A stretch of DNA of 59,960 nucleotides from Betaproteobacteria bacterium (GTDB lineage: Bacteria > Pseudomonadota > Gammaproteobacteria > Burkholderiales > SG8-41). Made by a program: the position numbers and the translations under genes. Positions 40,112 to 49,224 of the stretch are shown here, in pieces. The stretch spans positions 1-59,960 of the forward strand of contig JANYDY010000083.1 of assembly GCA_025363435.1 (NCBI GenBank), read 5' to 3'. Every line of letters begins with the position of its first letter. The stretch's first letter is position 1. Under the pieces are notes generated by a model. That model ran no database searches and was not told where the DNA came from. It worked only from the letters and a program-made list of their open reading frames with translations.

Positions 40112-41278
40112 CTACTGGATTTTTCCGCTGCGATCCGCCGCGTAATAACCTTCCGCTTTGCCGTTGACGGTGCCGTGCAGCAGCCATTCTTTTGACGCCG
40201 CATGCACGACCTTGCGCTGCCTTTCGTATTGCAGATAATGCGAGCCGCAGGCAATCTTCAAAAAGGCCTTGTGTTTGACGGCGAGTGCCTTCCAAGCGTC
40301 GTGGCGGCGTTCGAAGTTGTCGAATTCGCCGAGCATGATCAGCACCGGCGCCTTGATCAGCGGCACGGTTTTGCGCCAGCCGAAATTCATGCGGTTGGGC
40401 GCGCGCATGACGCCGCCCGGTATCCACTCGGCGCCGGCGCCTTCGACCTTCATCAACTCGCGCCACATCACGTCGCCGATGGCGGGGTCGTCGATCTGGT
40501 CGGTGCATTTGACGTCGGCCAGCCAGCGTTCTTTTTCCAGACGCTCGCGCGTCTGCAGTATCGTCGGTGCACCGGCTTCGGGGTACGTTGAGGGCGCTTC
40601 ATCGTTCTCAAAGAACGGTGCAGGAGCAAGGTAGACGATCTTGTCCACCATCTCCGGATGTTTCGCCGCGAAGCCGCCGATGCGCGGCGTGCCGGTTGAC
40701 CAGCCGATCATGCTGACTTTTTTCACGCCGCGCAGCGCGGCAATGTGTTTGACCACGGCTTCGACTTCGTCCCATTCGGATTGGCTGGAGACGAGCTTGA
40801 ACGGATAACGCGGCGCGCAGGGCGCTTTGAGCACGTGCGGAATCAGAATCTGCTGCTGCTTCGGATCGACATTGCAGGGGTCGTCCATGTAGGGTTTGGG
40901 GGAATAACCGTAGGCGGTGTGCGTCATGGCGAAGACGTCGAAGCCGGCGCGCGCGAGATACTCCATCCAGGAAAAATCCTTGTATTCGAGGTCGTAGGCG
41001 ACGGTCGCCGGCGAGAAGCCGCCATGCACAAACAGCACGACCTTTGGTGTTTTGCCGGCAGCGCTGCCGCGTTTGACACTTTCGAGCACGCGTTCACGCA
41101 GATGCAGCCCGACCGGCTGCCCGGTGTTGGCCGGCACGGTGGATTTGTGCGCGACAAAACTGTTGATCGACAGCACTTCGTCGGCTGCATGCAGAGAGCT
41201 GCAGCAGACCATGATGAACATGGTGAGGCATGCGAAGGCGAATCGACGCGCCGCAGTGCGATTGTGCAGAAACTGCAT
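40112..41278 (-). CDS. exported alpha/beta hydrolase
   Basis: A 388-residue alpha/beta-hydrolase-fold protein with a signal peptide (cleavage near LHAA, residue 32). The nucleophile elbow is GWSTG with Ser194; the oxyanion region is FVHGG at 84-88; the probable acid and base are Asp320 (LGEFDNF) and His347 (CGSHYLQYE). An insert of ~60 residues with several cysteines (DPCNVDPKQ, KAPCAPRYP) covers the active site, which may determine specificity. The likely reaction is ester or amide hydrolysis in the periplasm; the substrate is unknown. Confidence 0.88.
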   Translation of the reverse strand: MQFLHNRTAARRFAFACLTMFIMVCCSSLHAADEVLSINSFVAHKSTVPANTGQPVGLHLRERVLESVKRGSAAGKTPKVVLFVHGGFSPATVAYDLEYKDFSWMEYLARAGFDVFAMTHTAYGYSPKPYMDDPCNVDPKQQQILIPHVLKAPCAPRYPFKLVSSQSEWDEVEAVVKHIAALRGVKKVSMIGWSTGTPRIGGFAAKHPEMVDKIVYLAPAPFFENDEAPSTYPEAGAPTILQTRERLEKERWLADVKCTDQIDDPAIGDVMWRELMKVEGAGAEWIPGGVMRAPNRMNFGWRKTVPLIKAPVLIMLGEFDNFERRHDAWKALAVKHKAFLKIACGSHYLQYERQRKVVHAASKEWLLHGTVNGKAEGYYAADRSGKIQ

Positions 41279-41394
41279 GTTAAAATCCTCCCCGTTCAGC
41301 TCAAGCGGCCTGTGGTGGCAACTTGTTTAGTAATGCCGCATTTTCGCGGTCGTTGCCGAATCGTAGGTTTTCGACTGTCTCAAGTCAATCCGCA

Positions 41395-42462
41395 ATGACC
41401 TCAAATTCCATCGCAGTTCTGCCCGACCCGCGCTGTTACGGCGACGGTGCGCATGCCTGGCTGAAATTGGCGCCGGCGGAATTGCGCGATGTGTTGCGTG
41501 CAGATTGCGCAGCGGGGCAGGACGCTGATTTTTCTGCCGCCTTGCGTGCCGCGCCGTCGCCCGCCGAATACGCGCGGCTCCGGCATGCGGCCTGCGATGT
41601 CGCGCATCACGCTGGCGAAGCGACAACCGGTGAGGCACTGGTAGCGCGCGTATTTGCATTGCCGTTGATTATTGTTACCGGTAGCCGCAAACCGCTGCAA
41701 CTGGCGGGCGCGTTGCCGGACATCGCCGCCGTGAGCGAATTGTTTCTGCAAAATGGCGTGCTCGGCAAAACGCAGAACTTCGGCATCGGCAATGCCTTGT
41801 GTTCACTCGAAACGCTGGAGTCGGTGACGCCGGCCGAAGTGTTTGTGTGGACGCATGCGGGCGGCGTTGCGCGGCGCGAACTGCCGCCGTCGCCGATTGT
41901 GATGGACGAACCGGGCGAGCGGGTGCATTTGCGCTTTCTGGTTGGCGCCGGTATTGCGCCGGCGAGTGAGCCGGCCTTGACCGAAACCGCGTCGAACATC
42001 GGCGCCTGGGGTATGCACTTGACGCGCCTGCTGGCAAAGCAGCTAGCGCAGGCCGGTGCGGAAATTCTGCCGATGGCGCGGCCGCCGGCAGATCTGCTGC
42101 GCGCCGCACACGCCGGGCGCAGTGCGCAGCTGGAAACCGCGTGCAATCTGTTTGCCGGCAATGCGGTGCGGCGTTTCCGCAGCGCCGGCGGCGATCCGGT
42201 GGCGATATTAAGTGCGCATGACAACGCCGAGCTGCGTCTAACGCTGAGCCAGCCGTTCGACGACAGCATGATTGAGGGTTTTCGCTGGCCGCTGTATCCG
42301 CTCGACGATCTCGCTGCGATTACCGCATCGATTGCGGATCTGCTGATTGCCTGCCGTGTCGCCCGCAATGAGTGCGTGCCGCGTGTCCTGCCGGAAAATA
42401 ACGCGCAGGGCCTGCCGTGGTTTCCATCGTTACGTGAGTGGCCGTTGGCGGGCACGAACTGA
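41395..42462 (+). CDS. conserved-looking protein of unknown function
   Basis: A 355-residue soluble protein with no signal peptide, no membrane segment and no domain I recognise. Its composition and third-position GC bias are those of a real gene. Notable pieces are VLPDPRCYGDGAHAWLKLAP at the N-terminus, LIIVTGSRKPLQLAGALPDI, NFGIGNALCSLETLESVTPA and MDEPGERVHLRFLVGAGIAP, and a C-terminus ending WFPSLREWPLA. The start at 41395 is the third base-supported ATG; the open frame extends to 41323 without similarity cues. It precedes the porin gene by 95 bp. Confidence 0.75.
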   Translation: MTSNSIAVLPDPRCYGDGAHAWLKLAPAELRDVLRADCAAGQDADFSAALRAAPSPAEYARLRHAACDVAHHAGEATTGEALVARVFALPLIIVTGSRKPLQLAGALPDIAAVSELFLQNGVLGKTQNFGIGNALCSLETLESVTPAEVFVWTHAGGVARRELPPSPIVMDEPGERVHLRFLVGAGIAPASEPALTETASNIGAWGMHLTRLLAKQLAQAGAEILPMARPPADLLRAAHAGRSAQLETACNLFAGNAVRRFRSAGGDPVAILSAHDNAELRLTLSQPFDDSMIEGFRWPLYPLDDLAAITASIADLLIACRVARNECVPRVLPENNAQGLPWFPSLREWPLAGTN

Positions 42463-42557
42463 GCAGGTGTGCAGTTTGTTTTGTAACGGGAATTTAACGT
42501 GAGCGGCATACAATCAGCGTAGAATCGCTGCCGCCTAACAGCCATAGCCCGTTCACG

Positions 42558-43883
42558 ATGAAAAAATTTCTGCACTGCTGCGTAGTCCCGCTTGCCCTTT
42601 TGGCCGGGCTGGCCTGTGCGCGCGCGGCTGCGGCGGACGACGAAGTCGAGAACTGGCAGCTCAAGGGGCAGGCCACCGCTGTCTTGCAGCACAAGCCGGG
42701 ATTTTCGGCCAGTTACAGCGGCAGCAACAGTTTGCTCACCAACCGCGAATACAGTCGCACCGGTACGGCGACGCTGTATGCCGGCTACCGGCCGTGGGCG
42801 GGCGGTGAACTTTATTTCAATCCGGAAATGGCGCTGGGCGTGCCGTTTTCGGATTTGAAGGGGCTCGGCGGTTTTACCAACGGTGAAATCGCCCGCACTT
42901 CGGGCGCCGATCCGACGTTTTACCGCGCGCGGCTGTTTTTGCGCCAGACCTGGGGCCGGGGCGGTGGCCGTGAAAAGGTCGAGTCCGATCAAAACCAGCT
43001 GGCCGGCAGCGTTGATGCCCGGCGTTTTGTGCTGACTATCGGCAATCTTTCCGCGCTCGATATTTTTGACGACAACAAATTCAGCCACGATCCGCGTATG
43101 GCGTTTTTGAACTGGTCGTTGATGACGCACGGCGCCTGGGATTACCCGGCCGATGCGCGTGGTTACACCTGGGGCGCGGCGCTTGAATACATTACGCCCG
43201 ATTGGTCGCTGCGCGGCGGGCGTTTCATGATGCCGAAAGAAAGTAACGGACTGTCGCTCAATCCGCGCCTCGGCTCGAGTTACGGCGATGCGCTGGAGCT
43301 TGAACGCGGCTATAAGCTCGGCGAGCAGCGTGGACGCGTGCGCCTGCTGGCTTTCCGCAATCAGGCTGTGATGGGAAATTTCGCCGACGCTACAGCGCAG
43401 GGTGCTGCGGCCGCAACGACGCCGAATTTGAATAACGTGCGTAGCGCTCAGGCTAAACGCGGCGCCGGTATCAATGTTGAGCAGGCGCTGCGCGATGACA
43501 TCGGCCTGTTCATGCGCGCCAGCGGTAATGACGGGCATACCGAAACGTTCGCGTTTACCGAAATCGACCGTTCATTGAGCGGTGGCGTGGTGGTGAAAGG
43601 GGCGGCGTGGCAGCATGCCGGGGACGAAATCGGCATTGCAGTGGCGTTAAACGGGTTGTCGCCTTCGCACCGCGACTATCTTGCGCACGGCGGCAACGGC
43701 TTCTTTCTCGGTGATGGCAGACTCAATTACCGGCACGAGGAGATCGTCGAAACCTATTACAGTCTGAAAGTGCATCGCGCCGCATGGTTGTCGTTCGATT
43801 ATCAGCACATCGCGAATCCGGGTTACAACGCCGATCGCGGCCATGCGCATTTTTTCGGTCTACGCATGCACGCTGAAATATGA
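42558..43883 (+). CDS. OprB-type carbohydrate-selective porin
   Basis: A 441-residue outer-membrane protein with a signal peptide (cleavage near ARAAAAD, residues 22-27). The mature sequence alternates aromatic and small residues as in a beta-barrel and matches the OprB-like group: NWQLKGQATAVLQHKPGFSA at the N-terminus, RQTWGRGGGREKVESDQNQL, LTIGNLSALDIFDDNKFSHD and MTHGAWDYPADARGYTWGAA. The C-terminus ends HAHFFGLRMHAEI, close to the usual aromatic-terminated final strand. It would allow sugar or small-solute diffusion. Confidence 0.88.
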   Translation: MKKFLHCCVVPLALLAGLACARAAAADDEVENWQLKGQATAVLQHKPGFSASYSGSNSLLTNREYSRTGTATLYAGYRPWAGGELYFNPEMALGVPFSDLKGLGGFTNGEIARTSGADPTFYRARLFLRQTWGRGGGREKVESDQNQLAGSVDARRFVLTIGNLSALDIFDDNKFSHDPRMAFLNWSLMTHGAWDYPADARGYTWGAALEYITPDWSLRGGRFMMPKESNGLSLNPRLGSSYGDALELERGYKLGEQRGRVRLLAFRNQAVMGNFADATAQGAAAATTPNLNNVRSAQAKRGAGINVEQALRDDIGLFMRASGNDGHTETFAFTEIDRSLSGGVVVKGAAWQHAGDEIGIAVALNGLSPSHRDYLAHGGNGFFLGDGRLNYRHEEIVETYYSLKVHRAAWLSFDYQHIANPGYNADRGHAHFFGLRMHAEI

Positions 43884-43941
43884 AGCGCGCCGCAGCTGGT
43901 TTCTGATTTATTCATGTCAACCTCGATAGCATAATTTCAAC

Positions 43942-44688
43942 ATGCCGATGTTCTTTTTCATGCCAGTCGCTGCGCTCCATCCATTGTCGTTGTGTCTTGT
44001 GCTTGCATTTGGCCTGGCCCTGGCAGCATCGGCCGCGTACTCGGCGCGGCCGATGGTGGTGGATGACGCGCGCATTGTCGACCCCGGTTCCTGCCAGCTT
44101 GAGACGTGGCGGCGTTTCAATCGCGACAGCAAGGAAACCTGGGCGCTGCCCGGTTGCAATCCGACCGGCAATCTTGAATTGACGCTAGGCAGCGCCGAAC
44201 TGCCGGTCGATGATCTCGGCGCACGCAGTTATGCGCGCACCGTGCAGATGCAGGGTAAGACACTGTTCAGGAATCTTGAAACCAACAGCTATTCATACGG
44301 TGTCGCCGTTGGCGGTGTGTCGCGTTCGCGCGGACTCGCCGATCAGGTGCCGAACTACTATGCCTACGTGCCGATGACGCGTTCGTTGCTCGATGACCGG
44401 TTGTTCGTGCACGCCAACCTCGGCGTGCAGCGCGCCGGTGAAAACCCGCAAAATGGCATGACCTATGGCATCGGTACTGAATACGCCATTGCGCCGCGCG
44501 TTTTCCTGATGGTCGAGACCTATGGCGACAACCATAATCGCAATTCGTATCAGGGCGGGGTGCGCGTCTGGTTGGTGCCGAATCGCGTACAGATCGACGC
44601 CACAGCCGGTACGATTGCCGGCGACTACGGCGGTAGCCGCTGGTTTTCGATCGGACTGCGCCTGCTGTCGCCGCCATTTCTGAAATAG
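43942..44688 (+). CDS. outer-membrane beta-barrel-like protein
   Basis: A 248-residue protein with a signal peptide (cleavage near ASAAYSA, residue 30-35). The mature part begins RPMVVDDARIVDPGSCQLET and continues with alternating strands, for example SYSYGVAVGGVSRSRG, RLFVHANLGVQRAGENP and RVFLMVETYGDNHNRNSY, ending WFSIGLRLLSPPFLK. Such openings (VxDDAxIVxPGxCQLE) occur in uncharacterised outer-membrane proteins of proteobacteria. Two cysteines (in GSCQLET and PGCNPTG) may form a plug disulfide. It lies 58 bp after the porin gene. Confidence 0.78.
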   Translation: MPMFFFMPVAALHPLSLCLVLAFGLALAASAAYSARPMVVDDARIVDPGSCQLETWRRFNRDSKETWALPGCNPTGNLELTLGSAELPVDDLGARSYARTVQMQGKTLFRNLETNSYSYGVAVGGVSRSRGLADQVPNYYAYVPMTRSLLDDRLFVHANLGVQRAGENPQNGMTYGIGTEYAIAPRVFLMVETYGDNHNRNSYQGGVRVWLVPNRVQIDATAGTIAGDYGGSRWFSIGLRLLSPPFLK

Positions 44689-44732
44689 CCGCCGGTTAAT
44701 GGTATGGTCGGCAATTACCGATTGCTGACGCC

Positions 44733-45719
44733 ATGCCTGATGATCCGCATTATCAAAACCTCACCCCTGACCTGATCCTCGACGCAGTCGAGACCTGCGG
44801 CTATCGCTGCGACGGCCGCCAGCACGCACTGAACAGCTACGAGAACCGCGTCTATCAGGTGTGGCTGGAAGACGGTGTTCAACTGGTTGCCAAGTTCTAC
44901 CGCCCGCAGCGCTGGAGCGATAAGGCCATTCTTGAGGAGCATGTCTATTCTCAGGAACTCGTTGATCGCGAGATTCCGGTGGTGGCTCCATTGGCGATCA
45001 ACGGCCGCACACTGCACGCGCACGGCGGTTTTCGTTTTGCCCTGTTTCCGCGGCGGCCGGGCCGCGCCCCCGAACTTGATCGACCGGAGGTGCTGCAATG
45101 GATAGGCCGTTTCATGGGGCGCATACACGCCGTCGGCGCGTTGAAACCGTTTCGTGAACGGCCGCGCATCGATATCGCGAGTTTTGGTGAAGCACCGTCG
45201 CGTTTTGTGCTCGACAAAGGTTTTGTGCCGGTCGATATCAAGCCGGCCTATCAGGCCATTGTGCGCGATGCGTTCGAACGCGTACGCAGCTGCTACGCCG
45301 AGGCCGGCCGTGTCAAGGACATCCGCCTGCACGGTGATTGTCACGCCGGCAATATTCTGTGGACAGATGCCGGGCCGCATTTCGTTGACTTCGACGATTG
45401 CCGCAGCGGCCCGGCCGTGCAGGACCTGTGGATGCTGCTGTCGGGCGACCGCGAAGCAATGGCGATCCAACTCGCCGACGTGTTGCGCGGTTATCGCGAA
45501 TTCCAGAAATTCGATTTGCGTGAACTGCGCCTGATCGAAGCGCTGCGCACGCTGCGCATGATTCACTATGCCGGCTGGCTGGCGATGCGCTGGGACGATC
45601 CGGCGTTTCCGGTGAGTTTTCCGTGGTTCAACACGCAACGGTATTGGCAGGATCAGATTTTGGCGCTGCGCGAGCAGTGTGGGGCGATGGATGAGCCGGT
45701 GTTGGAGTTGCCGGATTGA
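44733..45719 (+). CDS. srkA: stress-response Ser/Thr kinase SrkA (YihE)
   Basis: A 328-residue protein, the same length as E. coli SrkA. The fold is that of aminoglycoside-phosphotransferase/choline kinases: LVAKFYRPQRWSDKAILEEH carries the ATP-binding lysine and glutamate, IRLHGDCHAGNILW the catalytic loop Asp, and FVDFDDCRSGP the metal-binding Asp. SrkA counters stress-induced death in enterobacteria, partly by opposing MazF. It is separate from the preceding outer-membrane gene by 44 bp with its own start region. Confidence 0.93.
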   Translation: MPDDPHYQNLTPDLILDAVETCGYRCDGRQHALNSYENRVYQVWLEDGVQLVAKFYRPQRWSDKAILEEHVYSQELVDREIPVVAPLAINGRTLHAHGGFRFALFPRRPGRAPELDRPEVLQWIGRFMGRIHAVGALKPFRERPRIDIASFGEAPSRFVLDKGFVPVDIKPAYQAIVRDAFERVRSCYAEAGRVKDIRLHGDCHAGNILWTDAGPHFVDFDDCRSGPAVQDLWMLLSGDREAMAIQLADVLRGYREFQKFDLRELRLIEALRTLRMIHYAGWLAMRWDDPAFPVSFPWFNTQRYWQDQILALREQCGAMDEPVLELPD

Positions 45720-46060
45720 GGGTGGTGTTGTGAATGGACTAGTCCTGCGTTACGCTTGCCAGCGTCAATGAGTTGTTCTCGATTCGATTGAATATCGATT
45801 TAGGTATTTTTATCGAACGTAGCCATTTTAATTTTCCGATCGTCATTGTCGAGTTTTTTGTTAAGTAGCGGCGCAACGATGCTGTAAGGATATGAGCTTC
45901 TAAGTTCAAAAAAGAATATGAGGAATTTGCAGTGAGCAAGGATCAAGCGAAGCCGTCCCCCGGGGCTTCTTCGATGATATGGATGACGATATCCCGTTTT
46001 AATAGCCAAGAAGGCCGAGCGCAGCGACGTTGAGCCACCATGCAAGAAATACCCGGCAAC

Positions 46061-46091
46061 GATGGGTTTCGGCCTGCGGCCTCTACCCATC
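46061..46091. repeat. palindromic repeat GATGGGT / ACCCATC
   Basis: A perfect 7-bp stem with a 17-nt loop containing GGCCTGCGGCC. Elements of this kind (GATGGGT...ACCCATCCTAC) are dispersed between genes in many proteobacteria. No transcription signal is evident. Confidence 0.65.
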
Positions 46092-46110
46092 CTACAAACC
46101 AGCGTGGTAG

Positions 46111-46135
46111 TTCGCGCAGGCGAGGCGCCTGCGTC
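46111..46135 (-). repeat. 25-bp dispersed palindromic repeat, copy 2 (inverted)
   Basis: The reverse complement is identical over all 25 bases to 38951-38975. The palindrome arms GCAGGCG and CGCCTGC are kept with loop AGG. It ends 23 bp before the stop of the minus-strand oxidoreductase gene. Confidence 0.85.
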
Positions 46136-46158
46136 CAAGTGCGTAGCGCGAGTAACGC

Positions 46159-47259
46159 TCAGTCGACCAATTCCCGCACGTACCCCGCAATCGCCATCGA
46201 CGACGTCAACCCCGGCGATTCAATTCCATAGAGATTGACCAGATTCGGTACGCCATGATCGCGCGGGCCGTGGATCATGAAATCAACTGCTTCCTTGCCC
46301 TGGCCGGTGAGGCGCGGGCGCATGCCGGTATAGCCGGGTTGCAGCGTGCCGTCTTTGAGGCCGGGGAAATAACGGCGGATCGCTTCGTAAAACAGGGGTT
46401 CGCGCGACTCATCGAATTTATAGTCGAGGGAATCGCGCCACGAGAAATCGGGGCCGAATTTGCAGCGCCCGCCAAGATCGATGGTGACGTGCACGCCCAG
46501 CCAGTCCTGACGCGCCACCGGATAAACCAGACGGTTGAACGGTGCTTTGCCGGTGAGCGTGTAGTAGTGGCCGATTGCGTAGTAACTCTGCGGGATTGTT
46601 TCTGCGGGTATGCCCGCGATCGAACGCGCGAGCGCCGGTGCGCCGTGGCCCGCCGCGTTGATCACCGTGCGGCAGGCGAGCTGCATCGGTTCGGCGCCGC
46701 CGACATCGAGCACAATGCCGTCATCGCTTATGCGGCCACTGAGTGCCGGGCTGTTCAGCACGAGGGTCGCGCCGGCGTTCTCGGCGTCACCGAGATAGGC
46801 CAGCATCAGGCCGTGGCTGTCGATGATGCCGGTTGATGGTGATAAAAAACCTGCAACGGCGATCACTTCGGGTTCGAGTGTGTTGACTTCTTCTTTTGTC
46901 AGCAGACGCAGATCGTCGACGCCGTTGAGTTCGGCCTGCTTTTTGTATTTGTGCAGACCGTCGAGCTGTTGCTCGTCGCAGGCCACCACGACCTTGCCGA
47001 TGCGTTTGTGGTTGATGCCGCGCTCGGCGCAATAGGTATAGAGCAGTTTGCGGCCGGCGACGCAGAAACGCGCTTTCAGCGAACCGGTCGGATAGTAGAT
47101 GCCGGCGTGGATGACTTCGGAGTTGCGTGCGCTGGTATGCGTGCCAAAGGCGTTTTCTGCTTCGAGGATGATTACTTCACGGCCGGCAAGGGCGAGTTCG
47201 CGCGCTATGGCGAGGCCAACGGCACCGGCGCCGATGACGGCGCAATCGATTTTTTCCAT
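46159..47259 (-). CDS. FAD-dependent oxidoreductase (L-2-hydroxyglutarate dehydrogenase-like)
   Basis: A 366-residue DAO-family flavoprotein. The N-terminal dinucleotide motif is VIGAGAVGLAIARELALAGR, followed by LEAENAFGTHTSARNSEVIH, which is characteristic of the LhgO/L2HGDH group. The C-terminal MRPRLTGQGKEAVDFMIHGP and NLYGIESPGLTSSMAIAGYV are the conserved substrate-side motifs. These enzymes oxidise L-2-hydroxyglutarate and related 2-hydroxy acids, passing electrons to the quinone pool. The ATG at 47259 begins exactly at the flavin fold; a longer open frame to 47475 overlaps the divergent DUF3025 gene and is rejected. Confidence 0.9.
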   Translation of the reverse strand: MEKIDCAVIGAGAVGLAIARELALAGREVIILEAENAFGTHTSARNSEVIHAGIYYPTGSLKARFCVAGRKLLYTYCAERGINHKRIGKVVVACDEQQLDGLHKYKKQAELNGVDDLRLLTKEEVNTLEPEVIAVAGFLSPSTGIIDSHGLMLAYLGDAENAGATLVLNSPALSGRISDDGIVLDVGGAEPMQLACRTVINAAGHGAPALARSIAGIPAETIPQSYYAIGHYYTLTGKAPFNRLVYPVARQDWLGVHVTIDLGGRCKFGPDFSWRDSLDYKFDESREPLFYEAIRRYFPGLKDGTLQPGYTGMRPRLTGQGKEAVDFMIHGPRDHGVPNLVNLYGIESPGLTSSMAIAGYVRELVD

Positions 47260-47336
47260 ACGGGAGTTATGCAAAGAGACAAATTCAGCCGCAATAGTAT
47301 CATCGCAACACCAGATTTTCGAATAGTGGATGACCG

Positions 47337-48167
47337 ATGGAGTTGCCGTGGGACGCTGGATTTGCAATGCGCGCGCCGATTTTCGAGCCGTTGCGCGCGC
47401 TTGCGCGCGAATTGCCGGATGTGGCGTGGCCGGACTGCGCGCTTCTGAATGCGCTGGCGGCGGCGCGCGACGCACGCAACGCTGCAGGGCTGCCGCTGCG
47501 CTTTGTGCCGCAGACCTTGCGGCAGGCGGCGTTCGAGGAAAAATACGAACCGCGAATATTCCTGCGCGGCGAAGTGCAGATGCGTGTAAACAACTGGCAC
47601 GATCTGTTCAATGCGCTGGTGTGGCTGACTTTTCCGCAGGCCAAAGCAGTATTGAACCGGCGGCATTATGAGGCGCTCTGCGCGCAGCAGGCGGCCGGCG
47701 GCGCCAATCGCGGGCCGCAGCAGGACGCGCTGACGCTGTTCGATGAGGGCGGTGTCATCGTTGCGAGCACAAATCCGGAACTGGCCGGACTTTTACGCCG
47801 GCATGAATGGCGCGCGCTGTTCTGGCAGCGACGCGCCGAACTTGCCGGCAGCATGCAGTTTTATGTTTTCGGTCACGCGCTTTATGAAAAAGCGTTGCAG
47901 CCGTTTGCCGGTGTCACCGGGCGTGGCGTGATTTTTGAGTGCGACGCCGGTTTTTTTCAGCAACCGCCGGTGGCACAACTGGCGGCGCTCGATGCACGGC
48001 TTGCTGAGGCACTAAGCGCAGATGAGCGATTTACGGCGACGCGGGAACTTGCCGCCGTGCCGATACTGGGAATACCCGGCTGGTGCGCGGAAAATACCCG
48101 CGAGTCGTATTACAACGACACGGCCTATTTTCGCCCGCTGCCGCTCAGGGCGCGGGATCGCCGCTGA
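47337..48167 (+). CDS. DUF3025-family protein
   Basis: A 276-residue protein matching DUF3025, a betaproteobacterial family of unknown function. Family traits are LPLRFVPQTLRQAAFEEKYE, the highly conserved VNNWHDLFNALVWLTFPQAK, FDEGGVIVASTNPELAGLLR and the C-terminal AVPILGIPGWCAENTRESYY with TAYFRPLP. There is no signal peptide. It is divergent from the FAD oxidoreductase gene and its last 23 bp overlap the 3' end of the converging diguanylate cyclase gene. Confidence 0.92.
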   Translation: MELPWDAGFAMRAPIFEPLRALARELPDVAWPDCALLNALAAARDARNAAGLPLRFVPQTLRQAAFEEKYEPRIFLRGEVQMRVNNWHDLFNALVWLTFPQAKAVLNRRHYEALCAQQAAGGANRGPQQDALTLFDEGGVIVASTNPELAGLLRRHEWRALFWQRRAELAGSMQFYVFGHALYEKALQPFAGVTGRGVIFECDAGFFQQPPVAQLAALDARLAEALSADERFTATRELAAVPILGIPGWCAENTRESYYNDTAYFRPLPLRARDRR

Positions 48168-49224
48168 CGGTGGTGTGGTTGCGGCCGGCGCGTTTGCTGT
48201 TGTAGAGCGCCTGATCGGCGCGGTTCATGATGACCGCGAGTTCTTCGCCGTGTTCGGGGTAATACGCCACGCCTACGCTGACCGTGGTCGGAACCTGTTT
48301 GCCCTGAGTATCGAGTGGCGTCGCCGCAATCAGTTTGCGGATGCGCTCGGCCACTTCGTAGGCGCCATCGGGTTTGGTTTGGGGCAGGAGGGCGATGAAT
48401 TCGTCGCCGCCATAACGCGCAAACACGTCGGTCTCGCGCAGCGATTGCTGCGCGCAAGTTACCGTCAGTTTAAGCAGCCGGTTGCCGGCTTCGTGGCCGT
48501 AGGTGTCGTTGACAGACTTCAGATTGTCGGAATCGATCATGACGATGGCGTAGGGGTGGCGGTAACGCAGCGATTGCTTGTGCGTGCGATTGGCAATTGA
48601 AGTGAAGGCGCGCACGTTGTAAATGCCGGTGAGCTCGTCGGTCTCGGAAATGATCTTGATGCGCGACAGCGCGCTGCGGATGTCGGCCGACAGCATGGTA
48701 GTGATGTAGGCCACCAGCAGCATCGGCGCCAGCTGCGACATGAAGTCGCCGGCGTTATACAGCCAGAACAGCGAGTCGTCGGTTGATGAGTAGCCGAGGA
48801 AGACGTAACAGGCGACGACCAGCGCCATTTCCAGCATGGTGATGAGCTTGCCCAGCGTTAGCGCGCTGGTGACGATGGTCAGCAGGTACAGATTGACCAG
48901 CGGGCTTTCGAGGCGGCCGCTGTGGAACAGGATCCAGGTAATGAAACCCAGCATCGCCCACGTTTCCATGGCGATTTTCCAGCGCGATTCGTTGCGATAG
49001 ATGTTGAAGTAGCGGAAGCCGATGACGAAGCCCGCATAGATCATGATGCCGAGATAAATCGGGCCGGCGCTGTCGTCGTCGCGCCCCTGCACGATCTGGT
49101 AGAGCAGCACCAGTATGACCAGCAGCCATTCGATTTCGGCAATGGTGCGGGCGAAGCCTTTGAGTTCATCGGCCTCGAAACCGGGTGCTTCGATCTGACC
49201 TTTGCCTAGAAAAGGATAGTCCAA
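48145..49224 (-). CDS. membrane-anchored diguanylate cyclase (GGDEF)
   Basis: A 359-residue protein: an N-terminal membrane region with five to six segments (residues ~33-185), then a GGDEF domain (~190-350). The active-site loop is intact (FARYGGDEFIALLPQ), the nucleotide-binding motif MIDSDNLKSVNDTYGHEAGN is present, and the inhibitory I-site RETD sits five residues before GGDEF, implying product feedback. It would make c-di-GMP in response to an unknown membrane signal. The gene overlaps DUF3025 tail-to-tail by 23 bp. Confidence 0.94.
   Translation of the reverse strand: MDYPFLGKGQIEAPGFEADELKGFARTIAEIEWLLVILVLLYQIVQGRDDDSAGPIYLGIMIYAGFVIGFRYFNIYRNESRWKIAMETWAMLGFITWILFHSGRLESPLVNLYLLTIVTSALTLGKLITMLEMALVVACYVFLGYSSTDDSLFWLYNAGDFMSQLAPMLLVAYITTMLSADIRSALSRIKIISETDELTGIYNVRAFTSIANRTHKQSLRYRHPYAIVMIDSDNLKSVNDTYGHEAGNRLLKLTVTCAQQSLRETDVFARYGGDEFIALLPQTKPDGAYEVAERIRKLIAATPLDTQGKQVPTTVSVGVAYYPEHGEELAVIMNRADQALYNSKRAGRNHTTVSGDPAP

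Larger units (their letters stand above)
45720..46158. other. 439-bp gene-free, partly AT-rich gap with repeats
   Basis: No credible gene is seen. Bases ~45770-45930 are AT-rich with short frames on the minus strand (66 and 112 codons) that have no recognisable domain and no good ribosome-binding site. The right-hand part holds a GATGGGT...ACCCATC hairpin and the second copy of the 25-bp repeat. It looks like gene debris plus repeat insertions between srkA and the converging oxidoreductase gene. Confidence 0.6.

Noticed and set aside
41607-43538. 643-codon minus-strand frame spanning 41.6-43.5 kb
   Set aside because: It is antisense to two credible genes, one an OprB-type porin with signal peptide; the translation has the Arg/Ser-rich look of a shadow.
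45739-46138. Two minus-strand frames (66 and 112 codons) in the srkA downstream gap
   Set aside because: They lack ribosome-binding sites and recognisable domains and overlap repeats; treated as debris.
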